This document shows positions 25,622-34,033 of a stretch of DNA of 42,534 bases, in pieces. How positions within the stretch are numbered: the stretch's first letter is position 1; each line of letters starts with the position of its first letter. Under the pieces are notes generated by a model, which saw nothing but the letters and a program-made list of their open reading frames with translations, was not told where the DNA came from and searched no databases. The stretch is from assembly GCA_009692505.1 (NCBI GenBank), contig SHZC01000015.1, forward strand, positions 1 to 42,534, in the 5' to 3' direction. The translations under genes were made by a program, and so were the position numbers. Source of the DNA: Myxococcales bacterium. GTDB taxonomy: Bacteria; Myxococcota_A; Bradymonadia; UBA7976; UBA1532.

Positions 25622-25688
25622 GAACGCACTCTCCAAGCACGTGGGACCCTAACAGACCGGACGACTCAGCGTGTAGGATCCTCGGGTC

Positions 25689-26672
25689 ATGTCGACGCAA
25701 ACGCCGGACACTCTCTCACCCCCATCCCGCGTGCTCCAGCTTCGGGGCGGGCTCGTCGAGGCGGTCCACCCCTTCAGCTTCGTCGCGTTTGACCGCGGGC
25801 AGGTCGTCGCCGTCGGGGGTCCGCCGATGTCAACGACCTTTCGCTCGGCCGCCAAGCCCTTTCAGCTCGCCTGCGCGTTGGAGCTCTTGGGCGACCTGCC
25901 AGACGACCTCCCAGACGACCTGCTCGCGTTGGGGGCCGCCTCCCACAGCGGGCAGGACGAGCACGTCTTGGGGGTCGCCTCGCTGCTCGACCGCTTCGGT
26001 CTCGACCCCGCATGTCTCTACTGCGGGGCCCACGCCCCCACGCACGGGCCCTCTGCGGACGCGCTTGTGCGCTCAGGCGCGAGCTTCAGCGCGCTGCACA
26101 ATAACTGTTCGGGCAAGCACGCCTTCATGGCGGCGGCGAGCCGGGCCAACGACTGGCCCGCTGACTATCGGCCGCTGAGTCACCCCCTCCAGCGACACAT
26201 CTTCGGGGCCATCGAGGCGCGTTGCGAGGAGAGGCCCGCGACGGCCATCGATGGCTGCGGCATCCCCACGTTCTGCCTGCCACTTTCTGGGATCGCTCGA
26301 GCGTGGTCACAGCTCGCCACGGCGATGGAGAGACGCTCCACCGACGAGCGCCTTCACCGGATCGGCTGGGCGATGGCGCGTCATCCACACCTCACTTCGG
26401 GCACCGGCCGCCTCGACGCCCGCCTCGCCGCCTGCGCGCGCTTACCGTTTGTCGGCAAGATCGGCGCGGCGGGCATCTTCTGCATCGCACGGCCCCCAAA
26501 CCTCGGCGTGGTGGTCAAGGTCCACACGGGATCGATGGAGGCCGTGGGTCCAGCCGTCGTCGCCGTCTTGAACCACCTGGAGCCCGGCCTGCTCGACGTG
26601 CCGGAGGGCTTCGAACCGCTGCTCGTCCGCAACGTCGTGATGGACGTCGTCGGGGCTTACGTTGCGGAGTGA
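25689..26672 (+). CDS. L-asparaginase of the Rhizobium etli (PF06089) type
   Basis: A 327-residue cytoplasmic enzyme that hydrolyses asparagine to aspartate and ammonia. The R. etli ReAII-type active site is visible: RSAAKPFQ with the Ser and Lys nucleophile pair, SHSGQDEH with the second Ser, HNNCSGKHAFM with zinc-site Cys and Lys, and DGCGIPTF with the second zinc-site Cys. The C-terminal GKIGAAGIF segment also fits the family. It is unrelated to the AnsA/AnsB fold. A tandem Leu-Pro-Asp-Asp duplication (about residues 70-77) is encoded by a 12-base repeat. ATG 25689 is 68 bases from the divergent cNMP gene. It stands alone, with no transporter or regulator next to it. Confidence 0.87.
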   Translation: MSTQTPDTLSPPSRVLQLRGGLVEAVHPFSFVAFDRGQVVAVGGPPMSTTFRSAAKPFQLACALELLGDLPDDLPDDLLALGAASHSGQDEHVLGVASLLDRFGLDPACLYCGAHAPTHGPSADALVRSGASFSALHNNCSGKHAFMAAASRANDWPADYRPLSHPLQRHIFGAIEARCEERPATAIDGCGIPTFCLPLSGIARAWSQLATAMERRSTDERLHRIGWAMARHPHLTSGTGRLDARLAACARLPFVGKIGAAGIFCIARPPNLGVVVKVHTGSMEAVGPAVVAVLNHLEPGLLDVPEGFEPLLVRNVVMDVVGAYVAE

Positions 26673-26732
26673 AGCTTCGGAGTTTGAGACGTTCGTCAAG
26701 CGACTTGATGACTTGTCAGGAGGCACGCCGCC

Positions 26733-27320
26733 TCAGTCTTTGGTCCGAGCGTCCCGCTCGTTCTCGTTCTCGTGGCGATCCCTTTCGGCGGGTCTGTCCC
26801 GTTGGCCGCCCGGGGGACCCATCTCCCGATAATCTGGGCGCTCGCCCTCGACGTCCTCCAGGGTCTGCCCGTCACGCGGCAGTCCAAGGTCTTGACCCAC
26901 CTCCGCGCCGGGCATGACGTCAGGCCCGCAGGCGGTGCCTGATATCGAGCTCAGGCTGATCGCGTGATCGACGGGCGCGCCCTGAAGCAGAATCGGCATC
27001 GGCAACCGGGCGCACTGGAGCTGTGCCAAGCCGTCCGCCCCGAAGGCCCGCACCTCGATGTAGTACTTCGTGGTGGGCAGGTGCAGGAAATAGAAGTCGA
27101 TCTCCGAGGCCCCGTCGTGTGAAGGCCGCCGGATCAGCGCCAAGTCGCGGTCCGGGCCTGAGTCGTCACCGGGGGCCACCGAGGCCTCAACTACGCGGGC
27201 CATGCTGTCAATGCCCGTGACATGCAGGTGCAGATCGGCCGTGTTGAGCGTGTCGTCGACGTTGCCGAGGCAGGCGGGCAGCGAGACTGCGAGGTAGAGC
27301 CCTCGCCGCGCCCAGCTCAA
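26733..27320 (-). CDS. lipoprotein, last gene of the ECF/caspase operon
   Basis: This 195-residue protein begins with a short basic N-terminus and a lipobox SLPAC (Cys 17). Residues 20-130 look like one small beta-sandwich (LHLHVTGI, YYIEVRAFG) with two Cys. The last 50 residues are highly charged and disordered (Glu, Arg, Asp). No family is recognised. Its ATG overlaps the stop of the caspase-like gene (ATGA), so it is almost certainly translated with it. It may anchor or inhibit the protease in the envelope, but this is inferred only from gene order. About 60 bases after its end lies the convergent asparaginase gene. Confidence 0.7.
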   Translation of the reverse strand: MSWARRGLYLAVSLPACLGNVDDTLNTADLHLHVTGIDSMARVVEASVAPGDDSGPDRDLALIRRPSHDGASEIDFYFLHLPTTKYYIEVRAFGADGLAQLQCARLPMPILLQGAPVDHAISLSSISGTACGPDVMPGAEVGQDLGLPRDGQTLEDVEGERPDYREMGPPGGQRDRPAERDRHENENERDARTKD

Positions 27321-28951
27321 AACGAGCCGCCGAGGACGAGCTGTTCAGGCGTGAGACCGACGGCGACCGGGGCGGAGCTGCCCCCCTCGTCGAAGAGGAA
27401 CAAGGCCGCGGTCGTCGCGCCTAAGGCCAGGGCCGCGACGCCAAACCCATAAGCGAAGCGCGTATCTGAAACGAAGGCGGCGCGGTGATCGGGCGCGTCC
27501 ACGCCCGTCGCGTCCACCTCGCGCCGAAAGGCCTCGGCTTGTCCTTGCGACGACCGCGCGAAATACCCCGCGGTCGCGGCGGCGATGAGCGTACCTGAGG
27601 CCGAGACGTACGGCCACGGTCCCAAATCACGCGCCGATTGACCCGCCGGAAGGACGGCGACGAGGGGTGTGGGCTCCTCGGCGAGGACGAGCGGGCCGCG
27701 GTCAAGGGCCGGCACGAACCCGGCGACCGAGACGAAGCCCGCATAAAAGTTGGGCCCGTAGGCGCTGCCGAAGAGGTGTCGCTGGAAGGCGTCGCTGACG
27801 GCCCCTCGGGAGACCTTGGAGGTGGGTCGCCAGTCCAGCTGTGTGGAGTCGACCACGCCCGGGCGGGCCGGCCGGATGACGGCCTCCGAGGGGCCGTGAT
27901 GCAGGTAGTACTGCGGAGACGCCCCCAAGGCGAGGAGGACCGGGGCCTCGCCCGAGGCGTTGAAGTCAGCGTAGCGGTGGCCGTCGGCGTCCTCGAGGGA
28001 GGCCCGACCCAAGAAGCCCTTGGGCAGGTGAAGCAGGCTGGCCTTCGCCTCCGTGATGGAGATGATCGGGTGGTTCTGATTGACCTCGGGGGCCAGGAAC
28101 AGCGTCTGGGGCCGCGACTTTCGATCGGGGATGGACTCGCTCGCGGCGAAGACGAAGGCGGCCAGCTCCGAGTATTCGATGGCGCCATCGCCGTTCGCGT
28201 CAGCCACACCGGTCAACCCTGACCGCACCGCGTGGCTGAAGATGCCCGCCTCGAAGGCATCCCACTCATGGGTCTCCCGCCCGCTCGTCGAGGCAAGGAT
28301 GGCGCCCGTATTCGGATACGACCTGAGGTCGGCGCGCGCGAGGTAGCCCTTGATCACGTCGCCGAAGTCATCGGGCCGAAACCCCTCGTCCTCGGGTGCC
28401 GCCCCGCGGTTGAAGACCAGGGACTGCGCGTGGCACGCATCTATAATCAGGTGGTTGAAGGTGGCGCGAGAGGTCCCCACGACGCTCGACAGCAGCTCGG
28501 CGCGGCTGATCGGTCCATCACGGAGGTGCATCCGGCCTTCGCCGTTCTCGCCCGTCTCTCCATGGCCGGCGAAGACGAAGAAGAAGTCGACGACCTCGCC
28601 GCGGTCCCGGGCCGCCTGCATCTTCAGGTTGAGCGCGGCCATGCTCTCAAGGAGCTGCGCTCGTGTCGGGGGCAGGGTCGACGCGGCAGCACCCGGGTTG
28701 CCCCGCTGCGTATTCGCGTCGAGCACCGTCAGGAGGGCGACGTCGGCGCCGAGGCTCGTCAGAAGGCGGGCATATCGGAGGCCGTCGTCGTCGGCGTATT
28801 GCAGAGCCTCGAGCGCCGGCGAGCCGGCTGTGTTCTCGGCGACGATGAGCGCGAATCGCTGCGGGACGACCTCGCGTTGAGCGCCCGCAAACGCGACCGC
28901 GGGAAAGGCCAGCGGGAACAGGGCCCGACGGAAGAGTCCGAAAGTCTGCAT
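27317..28951 (-). CDS. secreted caspase-like (peptidase C14) protease with an EF-hand
   Basis: The 544-residue protein starts at ATG 28951, which overlaps the anti-sigma stop by one base; the open frame further upstream runs into that gene. A signal peptide ends at about AVAFA. The caspase-type domain (residues 30-270) has the catalytic His in FVFAGHGE (H130) and Cys in IIDACHAQS (C173). Near residues 250-262, DANGDGAIEYSE matches a Ca2+-binding EF-hand loop. After a beta-rich region of about 200 residues comes one hydrophobic helix near the C-terminus (GFGVAALALGATTAALFLF), so it may be held in a membrane. Ca2+-dependent cleavage after basic residues is known for some related metacaspases, but specificity here is unknown. 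The operon places it under control of the ECF sigma factor. Confidence 0.87.
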   Translation of the reverse strand: MQTFGLFRRALFPLAFPAVAFAGAQREVVPQRFALIVAENTAGSPALEALQYADDDGLRYARLLTSLGADVALLTVLDANTQRGNPGAAASTLPPTRAQLLESMAALNLKMQAARDRGEVVDFFFVFAGHGETGENGEGRMHLRDGPISRAELLSSVVGTSRATFNHLIIDACHAQSLVFNRGAAPEDEGFRPDDFGDVIKGYLARADLRSYPNTGAILASTSGRETHEWDAFEAGIFSHAVRSGLTGVADANGDGAIEYSELAAFVFAASESIPDRKSRPQTLFLAPEVNQNHPIISITEAKASLLHLPKGFLGRASLEDADGHRYADFNASGEAPVLLALGASPQYYLHHGPSEAVIRPARPGVVDSTQLDWRPTSKVSRGAVSDAFQRHLFGSAYGPNFYAGFVSVAGFVPALDRGPLVLAEEPTPLVAVLPAGQSARDLGPWPYVSASGTLIAAATAGYFARSSQGQAEAFRREVDATGVDAPDHRAAFVSDTRFAYGFGVAALALGATTAALFLFDEGGSSAPVAVGLTPEQLVLGGSF

Positions 28952-29835
28952 CACTCGTGGCCTCCGACGACGTCGTCGCTCACGATAACGACAGCGCGCG
29001 TCGTAAGCCACGACTCCGGATGGTCGTCGGAGAGTTCAGGCCCACTCAGATGGGCTTCGACCTCGGCCCTCGACAGGCTCGCCGGGGCGAAGATGCCGAG
29101 AATCGTCCACCGACCGGGCTGGTGGCGGTCGAGCAGCTCGAAGCTCCCCGGCAGCGCGACCTGGCGCGCGCCGGACGATACGGGCAGGGTCTCGTCGGGT
29201 CGCGGCCAATACCACGCTCGCTCGCCGTCGGGCCCGAGGGCGACGAGGGCCAAGGAACCGATGTGCGTGAGCCGCGCGTCGACGGAATAGGTGAACTGCA
29301 AGCGGTCGTGCTGGCGGCAGGCGGCAGCGCGACCGCCCCCGGACTCCGCGGCGTCAATGACCGTCGCCGAGCCGTCTTCTGGCCGCAGGCAGAACACCGA
29401 GAATCCTGCGGACGCCTCAGTGGCCCCTCGCGCGGTCAGCCCGGACTCCGAGACCGGATCGTCGGATCGCCCGAGGCCGGGGCCGACAAGGACCGCGCCG
29501 ACGCCGACAAGGACCACTCCGAGGCTGGCAACGAGAGCCGCAGACCGCCAGAGTGAGGTCGGGGCGGTCACGTCGGTTCCATGAAGGAGCGAAGCGTGGG
29601 CGGCCTTGCCTTCGAGCGCGGAGAGGAGGTCGTAGAGCAAAGCCTCTCGCGCCGAGTCGGTCGGCTCGAAGGCGTGCCCCTCGAGCTGGCTCACCGCGAG
29701 GGAAGCGTCCTCATATTCCGAGGCGCAAGCGGCGCAGGCCGATAGGTGCCCTCGAAGAGCCCGCCACTCCCCGCTCTCGAGCCCCTCGGTGACAGCCCGG
29801 TCGACCCGGCCCCGGTCGGAATCAGAACAGCTCAT
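28951..29835 (-). CDS. zinc-finger anti-sigma factor, single-pass
   Basis: The 294-residue protein begins with the anti-sigma zinc-finger motif H-x3-C-x2-C (His 30, Cys 34, Cys 37: HLSACAAC), which in this family holds the cognate sigma factor. One membrane helix lies at about residues 94-118. The C-terminal 170 residues lie outside the cytoplasm and form a beta-rich domain with two Cys, resembling DUF4384-type domains in pattern (LQFTYSVDARLTHIG, then VALGPDGERAWYWP). It overlaps the sigma gene by four bases (ATGA) and the caspase-like gene by one, so the three are tightly coupled. The usual model is release of the sigma factor when the outer domain senses its signal. The signal is unknown. 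Confidence 0.85.
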   Translation of the reverse strand: MSCSDSDRGRVDRAVTEGLESGEWRALRGHLSACAACASEYEDASLAVSQLEGHAFEPTDSAREALLYDLLSALEGKAAHASLLHGTDVTAPTSLWRSAALVASLGVVLVGVGAVLVGPGLGRSDDPVSESGLTARGATEASAGFSVFCLRPEDGSATVIDAAESGGGRAAACRQHDRLQFTYSVDARLTHIGSLALVALGPDGERAWYWPRPDETLPVSSGARQVALPGSFELLDRHQPGRWTILGIFAPASLSRAEVEAHLSGPELSDDHPESWLTTRAVVIVSDDVVGGHE

Positions 29836-30446
29836 GACCGCCCCCCCCTATATCCCCGCTCGCGCAGGTACGAGAGCAAACCAAGCTTCATACGCGCCTC
29901 AATCCGGCGACCCTGGATCCGCGTCAAGCCGAGTTCGGCGGCGGCGTCGGTCTGGGCAAGGCCGCCCTCGAAACGCAACCCCATGTATCGACGATCCCGC
30001 TCGGGGACTATGGAGAGGAAGGCCTTGATCATCGCGTCGAGCTCATTGCTGACAAGCTGCTGGTCAACCGGCAGGATGGCGTCGGGGACATTGAGGTCCT
30101 CGACCGGGATCCCGGACACCACGAGGCCACGCCTCCGAAACTCGTCGATGCGGAAGTTTCGGGCGATGCGGAAAAGGTAGTTGCCGAAGCTGCGGACCCC
30201 GTCGTAGCCCAAGCGGGCTTTCGGCTGAAACGCGCGAAGGAAGACCTCTTGGCCGGCGCACTCGATCTCATGGAGGGACGAGAGGCCGGGCACATGAAGA
30301 ACCCTCTCCGGGGTCGTGACGCTGAAGCCCTGCCGCAAGACGCGCGAGAGCGGGCCCACGTAATGGCGGTACACATCCGACAAGACATCGCGGTCCCCCG
30401 CACGAAATTGCGCTAGACGATCGGGCTCACCTGCGAAAAAGCTCAT
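29832..30446 (-). CDS. ECF RNA polymerase sigma factor
   Basis: A 204-residue ECF sigma factor. Region 2 includes CAGQEVFLRAFQPKARLGYDGVRSFGNYLFRIARNFRIDEFRR. Region 4 is degenerate but recognisable (IVPERDRRYMGLRFEGGLAQTDAAAELGLTRIQGRRIEARM), with a helix-turn-helix at its end. Its N-terminal part is longer than usual, and region 2 contains an extra segment before the core. ATG 30446 has GAAGG eight bases upstream; TTG 30449 is the alternative. It heads the operon with the zinc-finger anti-sigma and the caspase-like protease. The promoter must lie in the 130 bases shared with the divergent thioesterase operon. Confidence 0.88.
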   Translation of the reverse strand: MSFFAGEPDRLAQFRAGDRDVLSDVYRHYVGPLSRVLRQGFSVTTPERVLHVPGLSSLHEIECAGQEVFLRAFQPKARLGYDGVRSFGNYLFRIARNFRIDEFRRRGLVVSGIPVEDLNVPDAILPVDQQLVSNELDAMIKAFLSIVPERDRRYMGLRFEGGLAQTDAAAELGLTRIQGRRIEARMKLGLLSYLRERGYRGGRS

Positions 30447-30483
30447 CAAGGCACCTTCGTGCTGTCCCGATCCTACGGAGACT

Positions 30484-30500
30484 CGATCCGCACTGGATCG
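30484..30500. promoter_or_regulatory. palindrome between divergent operons
   Basis: CGATCC, five bases, then GGATCG form a perfect 6-base inverted repeat between the ECF sigma gene and the thioesterase gene. A further CGATCC lies 16 bases to its left. It sits at about the -35 position for the TATACT at 30515-30520. It could be an operator or simply a chance hairpin. Confidence 0.35.
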
Positions 30501-30514
30501 TCAACCGGCGGGAC

Positions 30515-30520
30515 TATACT
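30515..30520 (+). promoter_or_regulatory. possible -10 element of the thioesterase operon
   Basis: TATACT lies 57 bases before the thioesterase ATG and matches the sigma-70 -10 consensus at five of six bases. No good -35 is seen at the expected distance, and the palindrome at 30484-30500 falls there instead, so the call is tentative. Confidence 0.35.
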
Positions 30521-30576
30521 CGTGGTCCGCGCCGCTCGACTTGAATCCCTCCGGCGCGTAGGGCACAAGATCGGCG

Positions 30577-31059
30577 ATGCCCACCTCGCGCTCAGTTCAG
30601 GAACGCTTCGCGCCCCATAGCGCGTGCTTCGGCTGCGGTCCGGCGAATGCGAAGGGCCTGAGGATCCGGAGCTTCCCGTCGCCGGTCGGCGTGGGCGGCG
30701 AGGGGCTCGTTGCGGAGTTTCTGCCCGAGGCGCACCACGAGGCGTTCCCGGGGATGCTCAATGGGGGGATCTGCGGCGCGCTCCTTGATTGCCACTCGAA
30801 CTGGGCGGCCGCGATTCACCTGATGGCGACCGCCGGCACGGACGCGCCGCCCTGCACCGTCACCGCGAACTTCGCCGTCGTCTTGAAGCGCCCCACCCCC
30901 ATGGGCATCGTCTTGTCGCTGCACGCGCGGGTCGTCGAAGCCTCCGTCGACCGAGCTTGTGTCGAAGCGACCTTGACGGCGGCGGGCAAGGTCACCGCGA
31001 CTTGCGTTGGGAACTTTGTCGCGGTCCGTGAGGGTCACCCCGCCTTTCATCGCTGGTGA
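30577..31059 (+). CDS. hotdog-fold thioesterase (PaaI-like)
   Basis: The 160-residue protein has the hotdog pattern: CFGCGPANAKGLRI at the start, then HHEAFPGMLNGGICGALLDCHSNWAA, where the long central helix starts after Gly-Gly. A strand pair follows (TVTANFAVVLKRPTPMG and VVEASVDRACVEATLT). Such enzymes cleave acyl-CoA or acyl-carrier thioesters, and the substrate is not evident. The CFGCG start is typical of a DUF-like subgroup of PaaI-type proteins. It is the first of three genes; the HAD gene starts 3 bases after its stop. Start ATG 30577. Confidence 0.8.
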   Translation: MPTSRSVQERFAPHSACFGCGPANAKGLRIRSFPSPVGVGGEGLVAEFLPEAHHEAFPGMLNGGICGALLDCHSNWAAAIHLMATAGTDAPPCTVTANFAVVLKRPTPMGIVLSLHARVVEASVDRACVEATLTAAGKVTATCVGNFVAVREGHPAFHRW

Positions 31060-31062
31060 GGC

Positions 31063-31755
31063 ATGGGGCTCGTCTTCTTTGACCTCGACCGCACGGTCCT
31101 TGACGTCAACAGCGGTGAACTCTGGATGCGCGCTGAGCTGCGTCTCGGTTTCATCAGTCGAGGTCAGGCGCTGCGGGCCTCGATCTACTTGGTGGGCTAT
31201 CACTTGGGCCTTCTCGATGTGTCTTCGTTTGTGCGGGCGGCGATCGGCACGCTCAACGGCGAGCGCGAGAGCGTCATTCGCGAGCGGACTCGGGTCTTCT
31301 TCGAGGCGGAGATCCGGGCGCGTATCCGTCCGGGGGCCCGGCTGGTTTTGGAAAAGCATCGCGCCGCCGGAGACCGGCTCGTGCTCCTGACGACCTCGTC
31401 CAACTACCTCTCCGAGCTGGTCTCAGCCGAGCTGGGCCTCGACGACTACCTGTGCAATCGCTTCGTGGTTCGGGGCGACGGCACCTTCACCGGCGCGCCG
31501 CGTGAGCCCCTGTGTTACGGCCCGGGCAAGGTGGAGATCGCGCAGGCCTTCGCCCTCGAGCACGGGGGGCTGCTCTCCGACTCGACGTTCTACTCCGACT
31601 CGATGTCGGACCGGCCGATGCTCGAGGCCGTCGGGCACCCCATCGTCGTGCACCCCGACCCACGGCTGCGGCAGCTGGCTCGGCGGCGCCGATGGCCCAT
31701 CGTGGACTGGGGGACGGCGGGTATGAGGCCCTCTTCGCCTGGAACTGGCGCATGA
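31063..31755 (+). CDS. HAD-superfamily IB phosphatase (SerB-like)
   Basis: The 230-residue protein has the HAD motifs: FFDLDRTVLDVNSG with the nucleophile Asp and acid Asp, LLTTSSNYL (motif II Thr/Ser), a Lys in GPGKVEIAQA (motif III) and FYSDSMSDRPML with motif IV acidic residues. A helical cap lies between motifs I and II, as in subclass IB (phosphoserine phosphatase-like, and the HAD-IB family hydrolases). The substrate is unknown. Its ATG is 3 bases after the thioesterase stop and its stop overlaps the next ATG by four bases, so it is in a three-gene operon. A link to the inositol operon far upstream was considered but has no support. Confidence 0.85.
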   Translation: MGLVFFDLDRTVLDVNSGELWMRAELRLGFISRGQALRASIYLVGYHLGLLDVSSFVRAAIGTLNGERESVIRERTRVFFEAEIRARIRPGARLVLEKHRAAGDRLVLLTTSSNYLSELVSAELGLDDYLCNRFVVRGDGTFTGAPREPLCYGPGKVEIAQAFALEHGGLLSDSTFYSDSMSDRPMLEAVGHPIVVHPDPRLRQLARRRRWPIVDWGTAGMRPSSPGTGA

Positions 31756-32438
31756 CGAGCGTCGAGGCGGTGAGGCGATTCCGATTCCATGTGCAGCGCG
31801 GCGATCTCGCGACTGGGTGGCAGTCGTTGATGGAGCTGCCGGATCCACATCCGCCCGAGGTCGTCCTGCACCTCGCCGAGTGCGAGCTCGCCTTGGGAGA
31901 CGATGCCCGGCTCAGGCTCGCCTTGGCGCGACTGACCGCCTTGAGGTTGCGGGACGCCCCGGACGCGCTCTTGGCCTTCGGCGAGGTGCTCTGCGGCGCC
32001 GTCCTCTCCTGCCTCTGCGAGGACGCGCTCGCCCGCAGCCGGTACGAGGCGGGCTTCGCCTTCGACCCGACCTGGGCGGCGGGTGAGTATGGCGGGGCGT
32101 ATGTCGCGTGCCTGATTGAGCTCGACGCCTTCGCAGAAGCCCACACCGCGCTCGAACCGCTGCGCCGCTCGAACGACCGCGCCATCGTGTACCGCACGAT
32201 GCACGCGCGGCTCCTGCGTCGGCAGGAGGATCCGCAAGACGCCTTATTGGCCTTGAGGTTCGAGGAGGGGCCCGCCGACGACCTCGGGCTCGTCTTCGAA
32301 GCCGCCTGCATCTTTCACGCGCTCGGGCTGCGCTCGCGGTCGGTCGCCCTCGCGAGGCGTGCGCGCGCGCTCAACCGGGCCTGGTTCGACAAGGCCGTCT
32401 CACAGGAGCCCTCGCACCTCAGGCCGGTCACGGACTGA
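31752..32438 (+). CDS. helical repeat (TPR-like) protein
   Basis: From ATG 31752, overlapping the HAD stop (ATGA), a 228-residue, mostly helical protein is encoded. Pairs of helices recur every 34 residues or so with small residues at TPR-like positions (LHLAECELALGDDARLRLALARL, FAEAHTALEPLRRSN, LGLRSRSVALARRARALN). No signal peptide is present, so it is probably cytoplasmic. No catalytic motif is seen. It may be a scaffold for the HAD enzyme or the thioesterase. It is convergent with eutL, with only 15 bases between the stops. Confidence 0.7.
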   Translation: MTSVEAVRRFRFHVQRGDLATGWQSLMELPDPHPPEVVLHLAECELALGDDARLRLALARLTALRLRDAPDALLAFGEVLCGAVLSCLCEDALARSRYEAGFAFDPTWAAGEYGGAYVACLIELDAFAEAHTALEPLRRSNDRAIVYRTMHARLLRRQEDPQDALLALRFEEGPADDLGLVFEAACIFHALGLRSRSVALARRARALNRAWFDKAVSQEPSHLRPVTD

Positions 32439-32453
32439 CGCGGCCTTCCGAGT

Positions 32454-33119
32454 CTAGCGGCCCGGCGACCGGGGGCCCGCCGCCACCCGAACGACGGTCT
32501 CGCAGAACGCCACGGCGGCGGCCTCGCACTCGGCGAGAGATCCGGTCAGCCAGGCCGCAGCGAAGTTCGTCTCTGTCGGCGGCGTGAAGAGCTTGACCAC
32601 CCGAACATCGGCCGCCTTCATTGCGGCGTCGAAGCCCATGGTCGCCTCTATGGGTGGCGCGACGAGGTATGCCATAGGTGTGCCCGGCTCGAGGCCGGCT
32701 TGCGCGCTCAGGTAGTCGCCGAGCGAGCTGATGACGTGGGGGAAGACGGCCGTCTTGCGGTCATGGTCGGCGGCATAGAAGCAGGCGTCGTGTTCGAGGC
32801 AACTGATGAGCGCCTTCAGGCCCGCCTCGACCACGTCGGGATCGGCGCCGGCGAGCACGCCCAGGATCTCGCCGGAGAGGGGACCCGAGGCGTGGCCGCT
32901 CCCGGCGTAGAAGCTCTTGGCGAAGACCACGTCGACGGGCGCGTGTTTCGTCGCCTCGTCAAGCGCCACGTACGTCGGGTCGTCCTGATCAACCGTGATG
33001 AGGCCGAGCGACGTATGCCGGGCGGGATCGGCACCATAGGCTCGGAGGATGGCCGGATCGGCGTTGTACAAGCGCTGCACGGCGAGGATTCGGGGTGGAA
33101 TGGGCTCAAGCAGGGCCAT
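32454..33119 (-). CDS. eutL: ethanolamine microcompartment shell protein (BMC-T)
   Basis: A 221-residue tandem-BMC protein like EutL. The segments SLGLITVDQDDPTYVALDEATKHAPVD and SFYAGSGHA match the first BMC domain. GTPMAYLVAPPIEATMGFDAA and ETNFAAAWLTGS match the second. In Salmonella and E. coli, EutL trimers make a shell facet with a central pore that can bind ethanolamine. Here its ATG overlaps the eutC stop, giving the compact set eutB-eutC-eutL. No hexameric BMC-H, BMC-P, aldehyde dehydrogenase or alcohol dehydrogenase gene is in the window, so a closed microcompartment cannot be made from these genes alone. It may instead be a trimeric accessory to the lyase. Confidence 0.9.
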   Translation of the reverse strand: MALLEPIPPRILAVQRLYNADPAILRAYGADPARHTSLGLITVDQDDPTYVALDEATKHAPVDVVFAKSFYAGSGHASGPLSGEILGVLAGADPDVVEAGLKALISCLEHDACFYAADHDRKTAVFPHVISSLGDYLSAQAGLEPGTPMAYLVAPPIEATMGFDAAMKAADVRVVKLFTPPTETNFAAAWLTGSLAECEAAAVAFCETVVRVAAGPRSPGR

Positions 33120-34033
33120 CAGGGAACCTCCACCAGGCGGGTGCGCGGCTGGGGTTGACGCGGCGCACGGCTGGCCGCTTCGCCGAGCTCGGCGCTGAGG
33201 CGCGAGAGGTCGAGCGTGACGCCGGACGTGCGCTGATCGATCATCGCTTTTGCTAGGACCGCGAGCCGGTCTCCGGCCAGCTCCGGCGGCAGACCACGAG
33301 CGTGGATATTGGACATCATATTGCGATCTCCGTCGGTCTTGCCCACGCGCGGCTCATAGACGAGGTACGCGGACAAGCCATCGCCGGTGCCGAGGCCGGG
33401 GCGCTCGCCCAGGAGGATCGCGGCCACGCGGGCCCGGGTCGTCTGGCCGATCTCGTCTTCGAGCCAGACGCGGGCGAACCGAGCGCAGACCGGGGTGCCG
33501 ACGCGCAAGCCGCGACGTTTACAGGCCGCGGTGAACGACTCCAAAAGCAAGAGCCCGCTCTTCATGCAGGCGACCGCCGAGAGGCCATCGGCGAGGATCG
33601 GCTGGACGTCGATCTCCTTGTCGGCCTCGGCCTCCAGTCGGCGAAGGGACGGCTCGTCGAGGCGGCGGCCAAGGTCCGGGCGGAGGAGGAACTCGCGGTG
33701 CGCCGTGACCCGAGACCGGAGTGGCAACAGCCCATTTTTCTCCGCCCAGTCATCGGGGAGGAGCGTGTCGACCGCGGCGTGGGCCACGGCCAGCTCGGCC
33801 TGAAACTGGAGCACGACCTCCGTCGCATAGCGCGTCCCGACGTGTCCGATCCCCAGGAGCGCGGTCGTGTGATGCCGGGCCTCGCGGGCATAGAGGCTCT
33901 CGGTTTCGGGCGTGCGCGGGAAGATCCTTGACGGGGCCAGCGGGATGTTCGGCAGGCTTGGGGGCGGCGGCAGCGGATCGGCGGAGATCAGGTCCTGCCG
34001 CAGCCTCTCGATGAGCAGTCGGGTGGTGCTCAT
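33119..34033 (-). CDS. eutC: ethanolamine ammonia-lyase small subunit
   Basis: This is the 304-residue small subunit of the adenosylcobalamin-dependent lyase that makes acetaldehyde and ammonia from ethanolamine. The central motif runs ERPGLGTGDGLSAYLVY, then PRVGKTD, then RNMMSNIHARGLPP, characteristic of EutC, and contributes to the cobalamin site. The N-terminal 60 residues are Pro-rich. It overlaps eutB by four bases and its stop overlaps the eutL ATG. No reactivating factor (EutA) or adenosyltransferase (EutT) is nearby. Confidence 0.93.
   Translation of the reverse strand: MSTTRLLIERLRQDLISADPLPPPPSLPNIPLAPSRIFPRTPETESLYAREARHHTTALLGIGHVGTRYATEVVLQFQAELAVAHAAVDTLLPDDWAEKNGLLPLRSRVTAHREFLLRPDLGRRLDEPSLRRLEAEADKEIDVQPILADGLSAVACMKSGLLLLESFTAACKRRGLRVGTPVCARFARVWLEDEIGQTTRARVAAILLGERPGLGTGDGLSAYLVYEPRVGKTDGDRNMMSNIHARGLPPELAGDRLAVLAKAMIDQRTSGVTLDLSRLSAELGEAASRAPRQPQPRTRLVEVP

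Noticed and set aside
28232..29290. Open plus-strand frame of 352 codons
   Set aside because: Opposite the caspase-like and anti-sigma genes, which have catalytic and zinc motifs.
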